Source of the DNA: Carex sylvatica
Lineage: Eukaryota; Streptophyta; Magnoliopsida; Poales; Cyperaceae
Direction: 5' to 3'
DNA: 64,000 nt
Assembly: GCA_964058845.1 (NCBI GenBank)
Contig: CAXKVR010000001.1
Location: 310,001 to 374,000 of the forward strand
Shown here in pieces: positions 36,900 to 49,274 of the stretch; position 1 is the first letter of the stretch; each line of letters opens with the position of its first letter. The translations under genes were made by a program, and so were the position numbers. Under the pieces are notes generated by a model. It searched no databases and was not told where the DNA came from. It worked only from the letters and a program-made list of their open reading frames with translations.

Positions 36900-39128
36900 G
36901 ATATTTTATTTATTCAAACCTTAATAGTGCAAAAAAAATAAAAGCAAAAAAAAAATTAATAAAAATTTAGAACCATGAATTTATAAAAATTGAATAAAAA
37001 TGTATAGGTGCTATATTTTGGTTATACATTTTATTAATTATGTACATAATTCATTATTTGAGATGAACTAAAAATAGAACATTTATATATACATACATAC
37101 ATATACATATACATATTATACATATACATATTATACATATACATATATACATAGAGTAAGTCTACCATACATTGCAATGCATAGGCACCTCTATGCATTG
37201 GACTATAAATCACGAATTCAAAGTCCAAATGACCGATCCAAACCGTTCATCTTGTTCTCCATATTAATATGTGCTTGGAGACCAAATTTTACATTTTTCT
37301 GATTTTTTTTACTATTTATTAAGCCACTTTGAAAATTATTAATCCAACGGTGACTGCTGATTTTACTGTTTTTTGAAAAATCACCGACTGTTTTTCAGAA
37401 AACAGTCACTGTTGAACACCAACACTGACTGTTTTTCGAAAAACAGTCACTGTTGGTGTTCAACACTGACTGTTTTCCAAAAACTGTCAGTGTTGGTGTT
37501 CAACAGTGACTGTTTTCTGAAAAACAGTCGGTGATTTTTCAAAAAACAGTAAAATCAACAGCCACCGTTGGATTAATAATTTTCAAAGTGGCTTAATAAA
37601 TAGTAAAAAAAATCAGAAAAATGTAAAATTTGGTCTCCAAGCACATATTAATATGGAGAACAAGATGAACGGTTTGGATTGGTCATTTGGACTTTGAATC
37701 CGTGATTTATAGTCCAATGCATAGAGGTGCCTATGCATTGCAATGTATGGTAGACTTACTCTATGTATATATGTATATGTATAATATGTATATGTATAAT
37801 ATGTATATGTATATGTATGTATGTATATATAAATGTTCTATTTTTAGTTCATCTCAAATAATGAATTATGTACATAATTAATAAAATGTATAACCAAAAT
37901 ATAGCACCTATACATTTTTATTCAATTTTTATAAATTCACGGTTCTAAATTTTTATTAATTTTTTTTTTGCTTTTATTTTTCTTTTGCTTTTATTTTTTT
38001 TGCACTATTAAGGTTTGAATAAATAAAATATCCACGGTTTATTTTTTTATGTATATATATATATATAATATAATATAATATAATATATGTATAGTATATA
38101 TAAATGTTCAACATAATAGATATGTTAAAAATTTTAGTTCAATACGATGATGTATATATAATATGAGGTTGGCTACTATGCTTATATAAGCATATCCCCA
38201 CATATGCTTATAACTCATTTTTGTACTTTCAATGTCCAAATGGTCGATCTGAACCGTTCATCTTGTTCTCCATATTAATATGTGCTTGGAAACTAAATTT
38301 TATATTTTTCTAAATTTTTTTACTATTTATTAAGCCACTTGAAAATTATTAATCCAACGGTGGCTGCTGATTTTACTGTTTTGTGCAGCCACCGTTGGAT
38401 CAGCGATTTTCAAAGTGGCTTAATAAATAGTAAAAAAATTCAGAAAAATGTAAAATTTAGTTTCCAAGCACATATTAATATGGAGAACAAGATGAACGGT
38501 TCAGATCGACCATTTGGACATTGAAAGTACAAAAATGAGTTATAAGCAAATGTGGGGATATGCTTATATAAGCATAGTAGCCAACCTCATATAATATAAT
38601 ATAAATGTTCTATTTTTAGTCCATTTCAAATAATGAATTATGTACATAATTAATAAAAATTTATAACCAAAATATAGCACCTATACATTTTTATTCAATT
38701 TTTATAAATTCACGGTCCTGAATTTTTATCAATTTTTTTTTTTGCTTTTATTTTTTTGCACTATTAAGGTTTGAATAAATAAAAGATCCACGGTTTATTT
38801 TTTTTTATGTATATATATAATATAGTATAATATATGTATATGCATACATAATATAAAAATATTTTAAAATAAACCGTGGATCTTTTATTTATTCAAACCT
38901 TAATAGTGCAAAAAAATAAAAGCAAAAAAAAAAATTGATAAAAATTCAGGACCGTGAATTTATAAAAATTGAATAAAAATGTATAGGTGCTATATTTTGG
39001 TTATACATTTTATTAATTATGTACATAATTTATTATTTGAGATGAACTAAAAATAGAACATTTATATATACATACATACATATATACATATACATCATAT
39101 ACATATATACATAAAACAAATTCAAACC

Positions 39129-39159
<31 letters not shown>

Positions 39160-39290
39160 GATTAAAAATTCAAAACCGTGGATTTTTTCCACGGTTTGGG
39201 TATTTTTAAAATTTTGTCCAAACCGTGGTTATTCTTAATAATTTATTTTTATTTTTGGGTATTTTTAAAAATGTCGGAATACATCGACCT
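36900..39290. repeat. Palindrome chain, second part
   Basis: Continues the interrupted unit after the LTR: a reverse-oriented arm (36900-37370), the CACTA repeat hub (37378-37540), a forward arm (37550-38164, then 38589-38810), a mirror centre near 38815 and a partial reverse arm to about 39110. It ends with a long A-run (39131-39159) and an inverted CCGTGGAT...CCACGG tract. The end GTATTTTTAAAAATGTCGG (39267-39285) matches the end of the Mutator-like element at 61677-63092. Confidence 0.8.
38165..38588. mobile_element. Foldback MITE b copy with 9-bp target duplication
   Basis: Ends GAGGTTGGCTACTATGC and GCATAGTAGCCAACCTC, flanked by ATATAATAT on both sides (38156-38164 and 38589-38597). The sister unit near 33560-33590 lacks the insert, so the empty site is visible. 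A 9-bp duplication and G-start ends fit a Mutator-like MITE. No coding capacity. Confidence 0.9.
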
Positions 39291-39427
39291 ATAGGTAGTC
39301 TTGATTTTCTTTAGTTAATTTTCAGTTTTCATGCCATGCATCTCTCTATGCTATATATATATATATATCTCTAGCTTGGCTCTAGCTAGTTGTAAATTAA
39401 ATATAATTATTCACTCCAATCAAATAA

Positions 39428-40412
39428 TATATTATAACCTACTTAATTATATATATTAATTCAAACAAAAATATTACGTTTACGACTAAAAATTTAAATC
39501 CATTTTAGAGCTAAAGTGTATATATTTTTTTCAAAATTTATAAAGTGCGGCACATAATCATAAAATTTACTACTCAATTACTTACGAGAAAGTACAAATA
39601 TTTGAAATTTATGCAATATAAGAACAGTAAAATGATTATAAAATTCAATTAAAGACGCTGAAAGTATATGAAATATTAAAATTATTCTAATGAGGAAAAG
39701 AAAAATAGACAATATTACGGTAAATTTGACATTAATTATCCAAAATGAACATCAAAAAATATATATGTATTTAGAAAAAAACTAATATCCCTCATTTAGG
39801 CCCTGTTCGGGTCTCATCATTTCTTATTTTATTTCCCATAAAAAATCCCATAATTGTGCCTTAAAATAGATTATAAAGTTGTGTTAAAAGAAGAACACAC
39901 ATATTTCAAAAAAAATCACCGACTGTTTTTAAAAAAACAGTCAGTGTTGGGGCCAACAGTGACTGTTTTTGAAAAACAGTCAGTGTTGAACACCAACAGT
40001 GACTGTTTTCTTAAAAACAGTCGGTGATTTTTCAAAAAACAGTAAAATCAGCAGCCACCGTTGGATTAATAATTTTTAAAGTGGCTTAATAAATAGTAAA
40101 AAAAATCAGAAAAATGTAAAATTTGGTCTCCAAGCACATATTAATATGGAGAACAAGATGAACGGTTCAGATCAACCATTTGGACATTGGAAACACAAAA
40201 ATGAGTTATAAGCATATGTGAGGATATGCTTATATAAGCATAGTAGCCAACCTCTATATATATTATATAATCCTCATCATTGAGACTTATATATATATTA
40301 TAACCTACTTAATTATATTTATTAATTCAAACAAAAATATTACGTTTACGACTAAAAATTTAAATCCATTTTAGAGCTAAAGTATATATTTTTTTTTTCA
40401 AAATTTATAAAC
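39428..40412. repeat. 115-bp direct repeat flanking a hairpin block
   Basis: About 115 bp at 39428-39543 (ATTATAACCTACTTAATTAT onward, through TTAAATCCATTTTAGAGCTA) recurs at 40297-40410. Between them lie a CACTA subterminal repeat hub (39915-40040) and one arm of MITE b (40040-40253, ending AGCCAACCTC). Confidence 0.7.
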
Positions 40413-41129
40413 CTTAGTTGCATTGTGTTGAGATGCATGTTCATTGGGTGATAAATATAAATAGTTGATATATATTTCAGCAACTATAATTGTAAATAAA
40501 TATAACTAGTGAACGTCTTACCAAATATAATTCCAATCCTATTTTTATATTTTATGAATTACAACGATAAAATATTTATTGCATCTATAAATTCAATTTA
40601 AACAATTAAACTTAATTATTACATATCTTACAAAATATACACAATGCATAAATTTTTATTCTCAAATAGTTATACATCCCTAATAAGTTATTTCTAAATG
40701 TACAAGTGATATTAATAATTTATTTCTCAAATAGTTATACATCCCTAACATGAAATCTATCTACAATTTAAATTTTCACTGTTTGTAATTAATATATTTT
40801 TATTTTTATTTTGTTTAACATAAATTAAATTATCATATTATTTATTTATGTACGTATTTCCTTAACAACTAATCAAAGTTTAAAAATATATTATAAATTT
40901 TAAAAGACTTAATTGTATTGTAAAAATCCACAAATTACTTAATTTGATTCCCTTATAAAATTTGTTAACACACGCAAAATTCTTGTTGACATCAATTATT
41001 TAATTTGTATTTGTAAAAACTTGAAATATTTTATTAAATAAATTAATGAATTACATGTATTCAATGAAATGTTCAAACCAAAGTAATATATTTTTAATTA
41101 TGATATTTGAAAAAAAAACAATTAAGAAC
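40413..41129. other. CACTA interior, AT-rich, no gene seen
   Basis: Very AT-rich. A direct repeat of CTCAAATAGTTATACATCCC occurs near 40660 and 40724. No coding domain. Confidence 0.5.
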
Positions 41130-41285
41130 TAACACTGACTGTTTTTAAGGCGTCAGTGTTGAGTACTAACACTGACGCCTTAAAAACAGTCAGTGTTAAG
41201 CACCAACACTGACTGTTTTTAGAAAACAGTCAGTGTAGTATGAGCAACACTGATACTTTGCTTAAAACAGTCAGTGATTAAGGGT
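41130..41285. repeat. CACTA right subterminal repeat array
   Basis: About four palindromic units of AACACTGACTGTTTTTA...CAGTCAGTGTT type close to the right end, shorter than the left array. Confidence 0.85.
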
Positions 41286-41311
41286 CGGTGAAGGGGTTTT
41301 TTGTACTAGTG

Positions 41312-42874
41312 TTATGAATAAATCGGTTCTCAAACCTCAAATAAGCATAATGGAAAAATAAAAAAAATATAAGTATCGATCCTTGTATATTAATTTGTAA
41401 TAAGTCTGAACAGTGAACATCACCCAGTATTTTAAAACTAAAGAAATAACCCCTTGCATTTCCTAAATATCTGCAAATACCTTCTTTCATTCAAATTTTT
41501 TTATTAAAAAAATGAAAAATTAAAACATTCGCTCTTTTATTTTTATGTTTTATTAACATTCAAACAAATTTTTTTATTATTCTTTAGCAACTTCCTTCAG
41601 AAATGGCATAGAGGCAATGCTGGCCGGTCTTCCCGACATAATGGATGCATTAACAAAACTAATTCAGTGCTCCTTTGGGTGTAGAGTTAATGACATAAAA
41701 CATTTGTGCAAGTCGTGCAAAGGACTGTATGGGGGTCTGGAAAGGATCGCCATGATTCTGAGTGTGCAACGTGCAGCCATGCTTTCTCACCAGGCACGAC
41801 CCAGATAGTTTGCTCACATCAGACACATTTAGGAGGATTAACGTAAGCCTTCTGGAACGTAGCATAGAGATGATGAATGCAAACTGTTGTTCTTCTTTTT
41901 AGTGTATGACATCCAACATTTTTTATATGTAACTCACACTCAAAAAGGTTCTTTGAGGTTTTACAAATGTATATTACACTTTTTGTCATCAGACAAGTAA
42001 TATTAGTTACATGATGTTAGAGAAAAATCATTGTTGTTATTGTAAACTTTGATCTCTGATAACAAAATTATCTTCCTGATCAAAGACAAATTAACAATAA
42101 GAAAGGTAACTGCTGTGAATTCCTAAATGCTTGTTCTCTCTTTGTTATTATAACTAATGGCAGATTTTCTTGTCCAATGATCTTTTTAAACATTTATTGT
42201 TCTTGGAATCATGGTTGTATAATAGTAGAACTATGTTACGGTGAAGCTGGACCACTTCTTCTGGTCAGTACCAGCATGTTTTACCCATCCAGTACAGTGT
42301 ACCAGTCTGTACCATATAGTACCAGTACTGTGCAGTGTATAAATACCAATACCAGTACCGGTAATGCTTCCATAAACATTGACTGCTACAGAATACAAGC
42401 ATTGGTGCCTGTTCTAATAGTAAGAGAGTTTAAGGGTAGTTAAAATTAAAAAATAAAAGGGTTATATACTTATATCAACATTGACTGACATAGAATGCAA
42501 GCAATTCCTAAAGCCCACTAACTGTAGATTAAGATGCTTCTGAACTAAATTCTCAATATGACTGAATTTACCTAAATTAAAACAGAATTGTTCTAAACCA
42601 GTCCAGCTAATGATCCAATTAAGCTTAAATTAACTTAATTTGTTGATTTGTTCTTACTTTTCAACTTGATTCTGGCAAAGAAGGATCGATTAAAGTCGGA
42701 GAGTGGTACAATTTTAAAACCAGCAATGATATACCTCCTAGTTTAATTTATGTAGCACCAAATCACTTTATTTTGTACCAAAACTGAGCTGATAGCAAAG
42801 CTGCATGGCTTCTATTGCTATTTTTTATTTAGTATTCACATTGTTGAATAGAAATCAAATTTCAATATTAGTTG
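41312..42874. repeat. Segment A, copy 2, right part
   Basis: Continuation of segment A after the CACTA; matches 20474-22032 almost base for base. No recognised gene. Confidence 0.8.
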
Positions 42875-43744
42875 GCAATTAATTGTGCCCCATTTTAGAT
42901 TATTAGGGGTTCAAATTCATGTCATAGTTCCATAACTAATGGAATTAGCAACATAATTAAAAAAAAAAAAAGTGTTTTCAAAGAAACACTTCCCAGGCTG
43001 ATCATTCCATAACTAATGGAACTCTTTCATTGTGCTTTTAAGCGAAATCGTGAACACTGTCAGTATGTTTCTCCGTTCTATGAAAATAAAAAGCTAAGCA
43101 AACTCATATTACTTGGATCTTGCCAGTGTGTATCAGTATGACAGTTCAGAAATCAGAAGGTTTATCTAAAAGAAATCAAACTTGACCATTAACCCAAACT
43201 GTTGATCTGTACTGTTATTGCCAGTATGATCAGTAAATACAGGTTTTTTGTTGCTTGTTTGAGAGCACCATATGTGATACCATTAGTTAATATATTGTTG
43301 GTTACATTGTCGAAGTACGTACTGCATGCATTTGGGTCACAAGTTCTATGAAAATAATAATTAATTTAGACCCCAGCTGCCCAACCCCCCAGTCTGTCTA
43401 AGTAGTTCATGGTGAAGCCAATTTTGATTCCATACATAGTCGGCAGTTTAAATGTACAAGTATTAAACGGGTCAACCTGGTCCTGACCCGTTGGTTCTAC
43501 CTGGACCCATTCATTAGCAGTTTAAGTTTTGCATCCAATATGGAAGCTAAGCTGTTATTTTATTTATTCAGAAAAAAGCAATTCTACCCAGCATGACCTT
43601 CAGTTGGCTAGATGACAAATCAGCATTCCTATTACTTTTTTTTGTATAGGTAATAGCCCACAAGCAGTGATTCTGTACCTATACAAAAAATAGTAATAAA
43701 TTAAAAAAAATATATAAAATTTGATCTCTAAGTATATTTTGATA
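42875..43744. other. Single-copy intergenic DNA
   Basis: No gene or structured repeat that I can support. It marks the first sequence outside the tandem duplication. Confidence 0.4.
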
Positions 43745-46140
43745 TCAAGATTGTATTGAATAATTCAGATCGACAATTTGAACTCAAAAAACAAAGATAT
43801 AAATGTGAGGCAGAACACTAATAGAACATTTTAACCCTACTTAAAATAAATATTAATTTATATTTTTTATTATTTAGCACAATCGCTGATCAGGTCAAAA
43901 TGCATCATTTGCTTGCGTCTCTCTTGATTTGTATACTAAATGTATTATATATAACATGCATGTAATATGATCTTTAATTTTCAATATTATTAAATTGTAT
44001 AACTTTTAATTTTGACAATAAATTAATTAACTTTTAATTAAAAAATATTATAATTTAAATTTAAATTATGGATGAATTTTTAAAAATTATGTTACGGCCG
44101 AAAAAAAGTAACCAGTACATACCGGCTCGCAAAAAACATAAATAAAAATAAGATAATGATGTAGAAAAAAAAGACGTTAGTTTTGAAAATTTTGTGAAAT
44201 TGTTGTTATCTATGTTTAATTATTATATGTGATGGTATTGATGAAACAAAATTGGCGGAAGGATAGCATTGATAATCGTGTAACTCAAATTTTGATTTTA
44301 GATCCGGACCGTCAGATCCTAATTGGGATTAATTACTCTGGTCTGAGGTTAAACGCAAGAAGCTGTTCAGTTCTTACCTCAAAATTTGAGTTACCTACTG
44401 TGATTTGCATTCATCCTACGGTCGATACTAAAATTGGAAGTTTATAGGATGTTAACAAGTAATCATATCATTATTTTAGTATTTCAATTTTTTTATAGAT
44501 ATTTGGAAAGCCTTCTGATAAAAATATTTCATCCAATTACAAACATGTAATCATGTAATTCATCATAATATGTTTTATAGATGTTCACGTTTTAATTATA
44601 ACAGATTATTGTATGAATATATATTGAGACATGTCCGAATATAAATCTAAGTAGTTAGATTATAATTATATTTTATATAAATTAAATTAGACTGAAATTA
44701 ATTAGTATACAAATTAATTTCAATAATTATATTGATATATTGTCATGTCTATTTTCACCAGGTTCTTCGATACAGATTCAGATTAAAAATCAAACTATAA
44801 AATAAAATAGAATCTCTAGACACAGTTTACAAGATAACAAATTTAATTTGTCAATGAATATCCATAATCCGATTATTCGATCCGAATGAATGGATTCACA
44901 TATTGATCTTAAAATGTATTAGTTATCTTATTTGATCTTAATATGAAATATGTCAAAGAATTAGTAAGTGATAAGTAATGTAATTCTATATATTTTATTA
45001 AATATCATTTCAGTTGTTTTTAAAATTATATATATCACGTATATCTAAAGCATTAAATAATAAATTAATTAGTCATATAATTTGCTTAATTAAATCATTA
45101 TTTATAATTTGTATATAATATAACATATTATATTATTATGTAATATATGCACTTTACTATTTTAAATATTTTAACTAAAACAATTGATATGATTCAAATT
45201 TAATTAATTTGAAATCGTATCTTTTGACATCTCGGATGTCTAATTAATGGAATCTAGAGGCTAGACTCCCATGTTTCTCTTTCAGAAAAAAAAAATTAAT
45301 TTGAAATCTGCTACAATGATAATTATATTTATGAAACCACATATATCCTATTTGTTAGACATAAATTTACAAAGAATTCTTATAAAATCTTAATAAAGAG
45401 ACTAACCTCTAGTTGATAGAATCTGAACCGCTGAGCGGCGGTGCCAAATTTGATCTCTCTACTGAGAAACCAAGCGACGCGAGCTCAAGTCAGCGGTAGG
45501 GGTGTCAATGGGATTTGCTTTTAGATTCGGACCGTCGGAACGAATATTATAGGACTGCAACTACGGAGAGGACTTGATTGACCAGAATTCCGATCGGACG
45601 GTCAAGAGCTAAACTCAAAATATGAGTTAACCCAGAGGATCCAGACAAGTTTCAGTGACACGATTATCAATGCCATCCTTCCGTCAATTTTGTTTTATCA
45701 AGTACCATTAAATATAAACTTTATAAACTTAGATAGCAACAATTTCACAAAATGTTTTTTGCGGATCGGTATGTACCGGTTCCTTTCATTTTCGGCTGTA
45801 ATATAATTTTTATAAAGTCACCCGTAATTTAAATTTAAATTAGAAAAATTTTAAATTAAAAGTTAATTAATTTATTGTAAAAATTAAAAGTTATACAATT
45901 TAATAATATTGAAAATTAAAAAAACATATTACATGTTATAATACATTTAGTATACAAAACAAGAGAGAGGCAAGCAAATGATGCATTTGGACCTGATCAG
46001 AGATTGTGTTAAACAATAAAAAATATAAATTAATATTTATTTTAAGTAGGGTTAAAATGTTCTATTAGTGTTCTAATTATGCCTCACATTTATATTTTTG
46101 TTTTTAAAGTTCAAATTGTTGATCCAAACTATTCAATATA
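43745..46140. repeat. 2.4 kb inverted-repeat structure
   Basis: Left arm about 43745-44292, right arm about 45650-46140. Paired landmarks include GTGAGGCAGAACACTAATAG / CTATTAGTGTTCTAATTATG, AATGCATCATTTGCTTGC / GCAAGCAAATGATGCATT, and GGCGGAAGGATAGCATTGAT / ATCAATGCCATCCTTCCGTC. The spacer (44293-45649) includes two smaller inverted units around TCCGGACCGTCAG and TTCGGACCGTCGG, and AT-rich DNA. No transposase seen. The mid-arm CTCTAAGTATATTTTGATAT tract relates it to the MITE group. Confidence 0.7.
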
Positions 46141-46445
46141 ATAAAGTAATTTTTAGGGGCTCTAAATTGTCAACATGACTAGTAGCTAATCGGGGCAAGG
46201 GAAGATGCGGGTTTGTGGACCCAATACTGTGGTGGCTAAGGGGCGGATCTAAGCTTAGTCAAAGGTGGCTAAGCTATCTCTATAATTTCAAAATTTTAAT
46301 TATATGTATAAGAATTTAATTGATTTTTTTTTTAACTTTCTATATAGATTAGCTACCTTAAAAATATGAGAAATGTTTAATTATAGTTTAGTGGTTGAAG
46401 CTTTATTTTGTGATTGAGAGGTCTTGGGTTTAATTGTCACAAATC
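46141..46445 (+). mobile_element. hAT-like end and tRNA-like tract
   Basis: AAGGGGCGGATCTAAGC at 46229 resembles common plant hAT termini (CAGGGGCGGATC type). From 46382 a tRNA-like pair follows: TAGTTTAGTGGTTGAAGC and, about 30 bp on, TCTTGGGTTTAATTG. No second end was found, so boundaries are uncertain. Confidence 0.3.
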
Positions 46446-46980
46446 ATTGTTGGTCCCAAATGCACTTAGAGGGGGTGAATAGAGCATTTTTAAAATTTTA
46501 ATCTAAGTTATAATTTCGTACTATGTCTTAAAGTTATTATTGGCGGAAACTAGAATAACTTGGTTCTAAACTAAATTAATAAATAATTAAATAAAGAGTA
46601 GAGTTTAGAGACACTGGGTACGAGAGTTGTTTACAGAGTTCAGCACTAACGCCTACGTCTCCGGGGCCCGCGACCTTCGAGATGGCGCGCCTTTCTTTAC
46701 CCAATGAGAAAGGAATACAAAGTGGAACCGGTGAGCCCTTACAATCTTCTGGGAAGTCACACGGCCCGAGTACGTAATCGGCTCATGAGCACTAAAGACT
46801 TAAAGATAATAAAGTGAGCAACTAAGGCTCAAGAATAAAAAGGTGAGCAACTAAGGCTCAAGGATAACAAGGTGAGCAACTAAGGCTCAATGATAGCAAG
46901 ATGAGCAACTAAGGCTCAAGGTATAAGTATTTTGATCTCGCAGATCACTCTAAGAGTTGTTGGATTGATTTAATAAGTTG
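46446..46980 (+). repeat. Retroelement-like relic with 29-bp tandem repeat
   Basis: Starts with GGTCCCAAATGCACTTAGAG then GGGGGTGAATAGAG, a phrase typical of some plant LTRs. Contains four tandem copies of a 29-bp unit, GTGAGCAACTAAGGCTCAAG plus nine bases, starting at 46814, 46843, 46872 and 46901 (the last begins ATGAGC). No coding domain found. Confidence 0.5.
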
Positions 46981-47080
46981 AGATTGATTGTGAGTATTGA
47001 AGTTCAAGTGCATAATCAACAACAGTTTTCTCTAGATCTGAAAATTCAAAATATTGAAGTTAAAAGCAGTCCATATACAT

Positions 47081-47360
47081 CCAGTTCAAACATCTGTGCA
47101 AGAATACATAAGTGTAATCATTATATTCAGCAGGATGCCCAAAAAAAACAAAAAGATGAAAGCAAATAAATGAAAGGGCACGGGAATACTGAATTCTAGG
47201 TAATCACAAGTATAACCTATATGTATTTACCAGATGAAATTGAAGGCAAAATATATGCTAATTAACGTTTGTTGAACATTAAATGTAATATAGATAATTT
47301 GTTAACAAGAAAAAGAAAGAATCTTTTTAACCTGCCCATGTTGAGTGTTACAAAGTGAAA
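47081..47360 (-). pseudogene. Second, degenerate copy of NAC-like intron 8 and exon edges
   Basis: On the minus strand, GGGCAG|GTTAAAAAG near 47340 corresponds to the exon 8 donor TGGCAG|GTAATG. CAGTATTCCCGTGCCC and GGGCATCCTGCTGAATATAA tracts correspond to intron 8. CTTGCACAG|ATGTTTGAACTG near 47092 corresponds to the exon 9 acceptor TTGTACAG|GTGGTTGAACAG. The downstream frame stops after 15 codons. This is a tandem copy of exon 8 end, intron 8 and exon 9 start lying just 3' of the gene. Confidence 0.6.
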
Positions 47361-47380
47361 ACTGTTGTTCTTCGGATGCA

Positions 47381-49185
47381 TTAATTATATGTGCCTTGAT
47401 CGGTAATCGGTGGCACAGTAGGTGCATAATAGCTTGGCGTTGGACCAGGTGCAGTTATATTCTGGTTGAAACTGGGAAGGTAATACCTGCTCACCTTTAG
47501 CTCTGTAGAATTCGCATTAAAATTATGAGATAAATTATGAGGGTCCTGTGCATTCTGTTCAACCACCTGTACAAGAATACAAAACTATAGATCATCATTA
47601 TATTGAGCAGGATGCCCAAAAAGTATAGAAGAATAATATTAATCAATTAAAATATAAGTATGAAAGAAAACATGTAAATGAAATCACACTAACATACTGA
47701 ATTCATGGTAATTTTAGCACAACCAATATTTAGTTAATTACCTGATTAAATAAACGTTTTGATATTAGTGAACCCTCCTCTCTCTCTCTATATATATAAC
47801 GCATATTGATATATTTGTGAACAATAAAAAAGAAAGAATATTTTTAGCTTATTTTTGGGTCAAATAAATATGAGGTCCTTAAATTAAACATTACCTGCCA
47901 ATCCATCCTGCCCCCGGTTTCCACCCATGGTCGATAGTGAGTGCTACAGGACGAAACCAGTCCTTGTAAAGTATCTTTCTCAATCCATTGCTCAATAGTT
48001 GCAGCTGGTATTTTTTCACTCTTAATCCGGGAAAAAGCCTGCAATTGCAAAAATAGATACAAAAGATTGTTTTTTTTAGAGAAAAACAAATAGATACAGA
48101 AGATTAGCTGGTGTGGACAGAAGTCATTGTGTAACAATAAAATGAGGACGATTCAAATGCATCATGATTCTGTGCTCCAATATACTCCACATCCTTTATC
48201 TCTGTTAATTTTTAAAGTCCGAATAGTTGATCCGAACTGATCAACATTAACTTCACAAAAAAATATGCTTGGAGATCAAATTTTATATTTTTTAGAATGT
48301 TTTTACTATTTTTTTTATAGGTGCAAAATTCCTGTTTTAAGGAGATTCTCGACTATCCGAAAAAGCGATATTGTACCTATGTAAAAAATGGTAAAATAAT
48401 TATAAAAACTATAAAATTTGGTCTCCAAGTATATTTTATTATGAAGATCATGTTGAGCAGTTTAGATCGACTGTTCAAACTTTGAAAACAGAGATAAATA
48501 ATGTGGAGCATATTGCATGGTGCATTTGAACAATCCTCTAATAAAATATATGTAATTATTAAGAGGAGGGATCTAATTACATCTTTTTTGGTGACACCAA
48601 ATTACACTCTCCGTTTACAAAGTTTTCAAAGTTTAAATATAAAAAATAGTATTGTCCCTCATGTGCTGCTTGTTGCACCTGATCAATTAAGCATCAATTA
48701 GAAAGAAGAAAACATATACTTTTGCCCATTTTATTACAGATAATTAATGTGGAAAGTAGAAACTCAAGATGTGTGTGTATATATAGAGTAAGGCTATCAT
48801 GTTTTGCAAATTAAAGTGGGTATTTTAATTTGTACTCATATCTCTAGTTTTAAAGTTCAAAACGTCGATCTGAATCGTTCAAGTTTATATCTATATTAAA
48901 TTGTGCTTGGAGACCAAATTTTATATTTTTTAGAAAATTTTTACTATTTTATTAGAATTTTTCGAAATCAGTGTTATTCAGAAAATTAGGGACCATCAAA
49001 AACAGTGATTTTCAAAAATTATAAAAAAATAGTAAAAAAATTTCAAAAAATATAAAATTTCGTCTCCAAGCACAATTTAATATGGATATCAAATTGAAGT
49101 GTTCGGATCGACGTTTTGAACTTTCAAACTAGAGACATGAGTGCAAATTAAAACACCAACTTTAATTTGCAAAGCATAATAGCCT

Positions 49186-49274
<89 letters not shown>

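Larger units (their letters stand above)
28538..41311. mobile_element. 12.8 kb CACTA (En/Spm-type) transposon
   Basis: The left end reads CACTAGTAAAAAAAACCTCT and the complement of the right end reads CACTAGTACAAAAAACCCCT, then CTTCACTGAC or CTTCACCGAC. It is flanked by TTA on both sides (28535-28537 and 41312-41314); copy 1 has the uninterrupted site with one TTA at 20474-20476. CACTA ends, 3-bp duplication and subterminal repeat arrays are diagnostic of the CACTA superfamily. No transposase domain (TNP2-like) or TNPA-like gene is visible, so this copy is probably non-autonomous. The interior holds a possible captured gene, a chain of palindromes, a solo LTR and a MITE. Because the other duplicate is empty, it inserted after the tandem duplication. 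Confidence 0.92.
22051..42874 (+). repeat. Tandem duplication, copy 2
   Basis: Direct partner of 11657-22032. It lacks the PIF/Harbinger-like insert (single TAA at 25059-25061) but carries the CACTA element at 28538-41311. Homology to copy 1 ends at about 42874, where single-copy sequence GCAATTAATTG begins. Confidence 0.9.

Noticed and set aside
31570..37881. Five near-identical open stretches of about 64 codons on both strands, starting MDFE and ending NYVHN
   Set aside because: They are produced by the repeated palindrome arms and a (TATATG)n tract. Low-complexity composition and mirrored copies argue against a real gene family.
46804..46930. 29-bp tandem repeat considered as a regulatory operator array
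   Set aside because: It is inside a retroelement-like relic and has no nearby promoter; a minisatellite is the simpler reading.
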